Source: Minisyncoccota bacterium (GTDB lineage: Bacteria; Patescibacteriota; Minisyncoccia; Minisyncoccales; Minisyncoccaceae). Taken from it: a stretch of 6,628 nucleotides of DNA. Positions 5,536 through 6,628 of the stretch are shown here, piece by piece. The number at the start of each line of letters is the position of its first letter. Within the stretch, counting starts at the first letter, position 1. The notes under the pieces were generated by a model that had not been told where the DNA came from, ran no database searches, and saw nothing but the letters and a program-made list of their open reading frames with translations. The position numbers were made by a program, and so were the translations under genes. The DNA is taken from contig JAQTRG010000026.1 in the NCBI GenBank assembly GCA_028711945.1, positions 1-6,628 of the forward strand. Direction: 5' to 3'.

Positions 5536-6628
5536 TTAATCAATAGGAAAAATTATATATCCCTGTGGTTTTTCTGTTCCAATAGGGCATTGAGGACAAA
5601 CTGGCGATTCTATTAATGTTGCTTTAAGATTGCCAGGGCTAAGATCGGGACTGTTGCTATTCCAATAAGCACAGTTTCCTAGGGAGCTTCTAATAACTAC
5701 TCCTATATTGCCACTAAACCTAAAAGAAAGTATCGTCCCTCCATCTGGTGGCTTGCATGCTCCTAAAGAAAACCCATCGTATTCAGAAAAAATCTGTCCA
5801 GCATCATTTTCTATTGTGCAAACAACTGAACCACTCGGACAATTAATCTTATCACAAAATTCTACCTTGCCCCTTGGCTCCGTGCTATTGTCTGATTTAA
5901 AAACAATAAGAGAAGAAAGTGTATCCGCCCCTATCGTAGGGCCATAATATGATCCTTCTGCAGAGGATAAGTTTGAAACCGACTGTCCACCAATTATCTG
6001 TGAACATCTTCCGCTATAATTAGAGCCAGTGAATACTATCGCCTGATATACCAAACTAGGAGGCGATGACAAATTATCTATTGAACCAATCTGGTTATCA
6101 AGTTTATCTAAATTAAGATCAGGAATATTCTTGTCAGTAAAGAAAGGGTATGGATTAGCTGATGTTGGTTTTAATCCTGTATCATCATAAAGATATAGCC
6201 CCAGCTTCCTGAATATTATAAAAACAGATTTAGATGAGCTAGGAATCGAACCATCAAGAGGAACATCTGTTATCGTCCCCCCATAATTAACGTCGGAATA
6301 AGCATATACTTTATACACCTTAGTCGCTGAATCAGGTTTAAAATTCCATGAAGTCGTAGATTCTATTTTGTAGGGGATATTTGGTGTTGATTCCTGGATA
6401 CAAGCTGTTGACCCTTTGTCTGTCTTAACAACAATACCTTCTTCGCAAGCAAGATTATTGATATTAACATTTAGTAATTCTGAATTAATAGTATTCAAAA
6501 TTATATATGAACCAAAAAGTGATACCAGCCCAAAAGCAGTAGATAAGAATCTTTTTTTTGCACTAGAAAGCTTAGATATGTCTCCTGCTGATGTTAGATA
6601 ATCAAATCCAGCAGCAATGACCATGATG
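5536..6628 (-). CDS. Paralogous exported pilin-module/crystallin-like protein, N terminus outside the window
   Basis: Visible frame of 363 residues, open at the right edge. The Met encoded at 6622-6624 is internal to membrane helix 1, as shown by alignment of IMVIAAGFDYLTSAG with the downstream paralog, so the signal peptide and most of helix 1 are missing. Numbering from that Met, helix 2 is about 28-44 and ends in IILNTINSEL. Two stretches look like beta/gamma-crystallin Greek keys: YKVYAYSDVNYGG to SVFII (104-137) and YQAIVFTGSNYSG to SSLIVF (193-242). The calcium-site consensus [DN][DN]xx[ST]S is only partly kept (ADTLSS, 233-238). Ten Cys are visible, including a C-terminal CPQC (343-346). 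It shares YLY-x-x-x-G, GRCSQ/DRCSW, the late GG...S.....G..GV(V/I) pattern and several Cys with its neighbour, indicating tandem duplication. The product is probably membrane-tethered with its beta-domain outside the cell. No specific function can be assigned. Confidence 0.75.
   Translation of the reverse strand, partial: IMVIAAGFDYLTSAGDISKLSSAKKRFLSTAFGLVSLFGSYIILNTINSELLNVNINNLACEEGIVVKTDKGSTACIQESTPNIPYKIESTTSWNFKPDSATKVYKVYAYSDVNYGGTITDVPLDGSIPSSSKSVFIIFRKLGLYLYDDTGLKPTSANPYPFFTDKNIPDLNLDKLDNQIGSIDNLSSPPSLVYQAIVFTGSNYSGRCSQIIGGQSVSNLSSAEGSYYGPTIGADTLSSLIVFKSDNSTEPRGKVEFCDKINCPSGSVVCTIENDAGQIFSEYDGFSLGACKPPDGGTILSFRFSGNIGVVIRSSLGNCAYWNSNSPDLSPGNLKATLIESPVCPQCPIGTEKPQGYIIFPID

Noticed and set aside
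5708..6601. Two + strand frames (5708-5947 and 6416-6601) inside the upstream paralog
   Set aside because: They are antisense to segments conserved between the two paralogs, so these are shadows.

Overview
The window is AT-rich and gene-dense, with short intergenic gaps. It looks like a fragment from a Patescibacteria/CPR bacterium, perhaps Parcubacteria-like. This placement is inferred from gene style: a DksA/TraR zinc-finger protein with a short acidic coiled coil, a LysM-M23 peptidase with an 'AIDIS'-type metal site, and two exported proteins with a VirB2/TrbC-like double-membrane-segment module ending 'LNTIN'. No rRNA, tRNA, CRISPR array or insertion sequence is visible.

Left part, + strand (1-2488): three tightly coupled genes. 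The first is the 3' part of a very long, charged coiled-coil protein whose N terminus lies outside the window. It contains two copies of a 272-residue unit at a 375-codon period, joined by an acidic, proline-containing linker. Its stop overlaps the start of a 34-residue single-pass membrane microprotein (TAATG). That microprotein's stop overlaps the start of a DksA/TraR-type C4 zinc-finger protein (ATGA). The run ends in a perfect 12-bp bidirectional terminator.

Middle part (2520-4547): a membrane-anchored protein with two LysM domains and an M23 peptidase domain lies on the - strand. It faces the DksA-like gene across two back-to-back bidirectional terminators. It is divergent from rsmA (ksgA), the 16S rRNA dimethyladenosine transferase on the + strand, across a 134-bp gap. 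The M23 domain lacks the usual first zinc-ligand histidine.

Right part, - strand (4485-6628): two adjacent paralogous exported proteins, the upstream one cut by the window edge. Each has a two-segment pilin-like membrane module followed by a cysteine-containing beta-rich domain with motifs resembling beta/gamma-crystallin Greek keys. The downstream gene overlaps the 3' end of rsmA by 63 bp in convergent orientation.

Most of the window is cell-envelope biology (wall binding or remodelling, membrane-anchored surface proteins) plus two housekeeping or regulatory genes (rsmA, DksA-like). The least explained parts are the tandemly duplicated coiled-coil protein with its coupled microprotein, and the pilin-module/crystallin-like pair. 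No complete new system can be demonstrated from this window alone.
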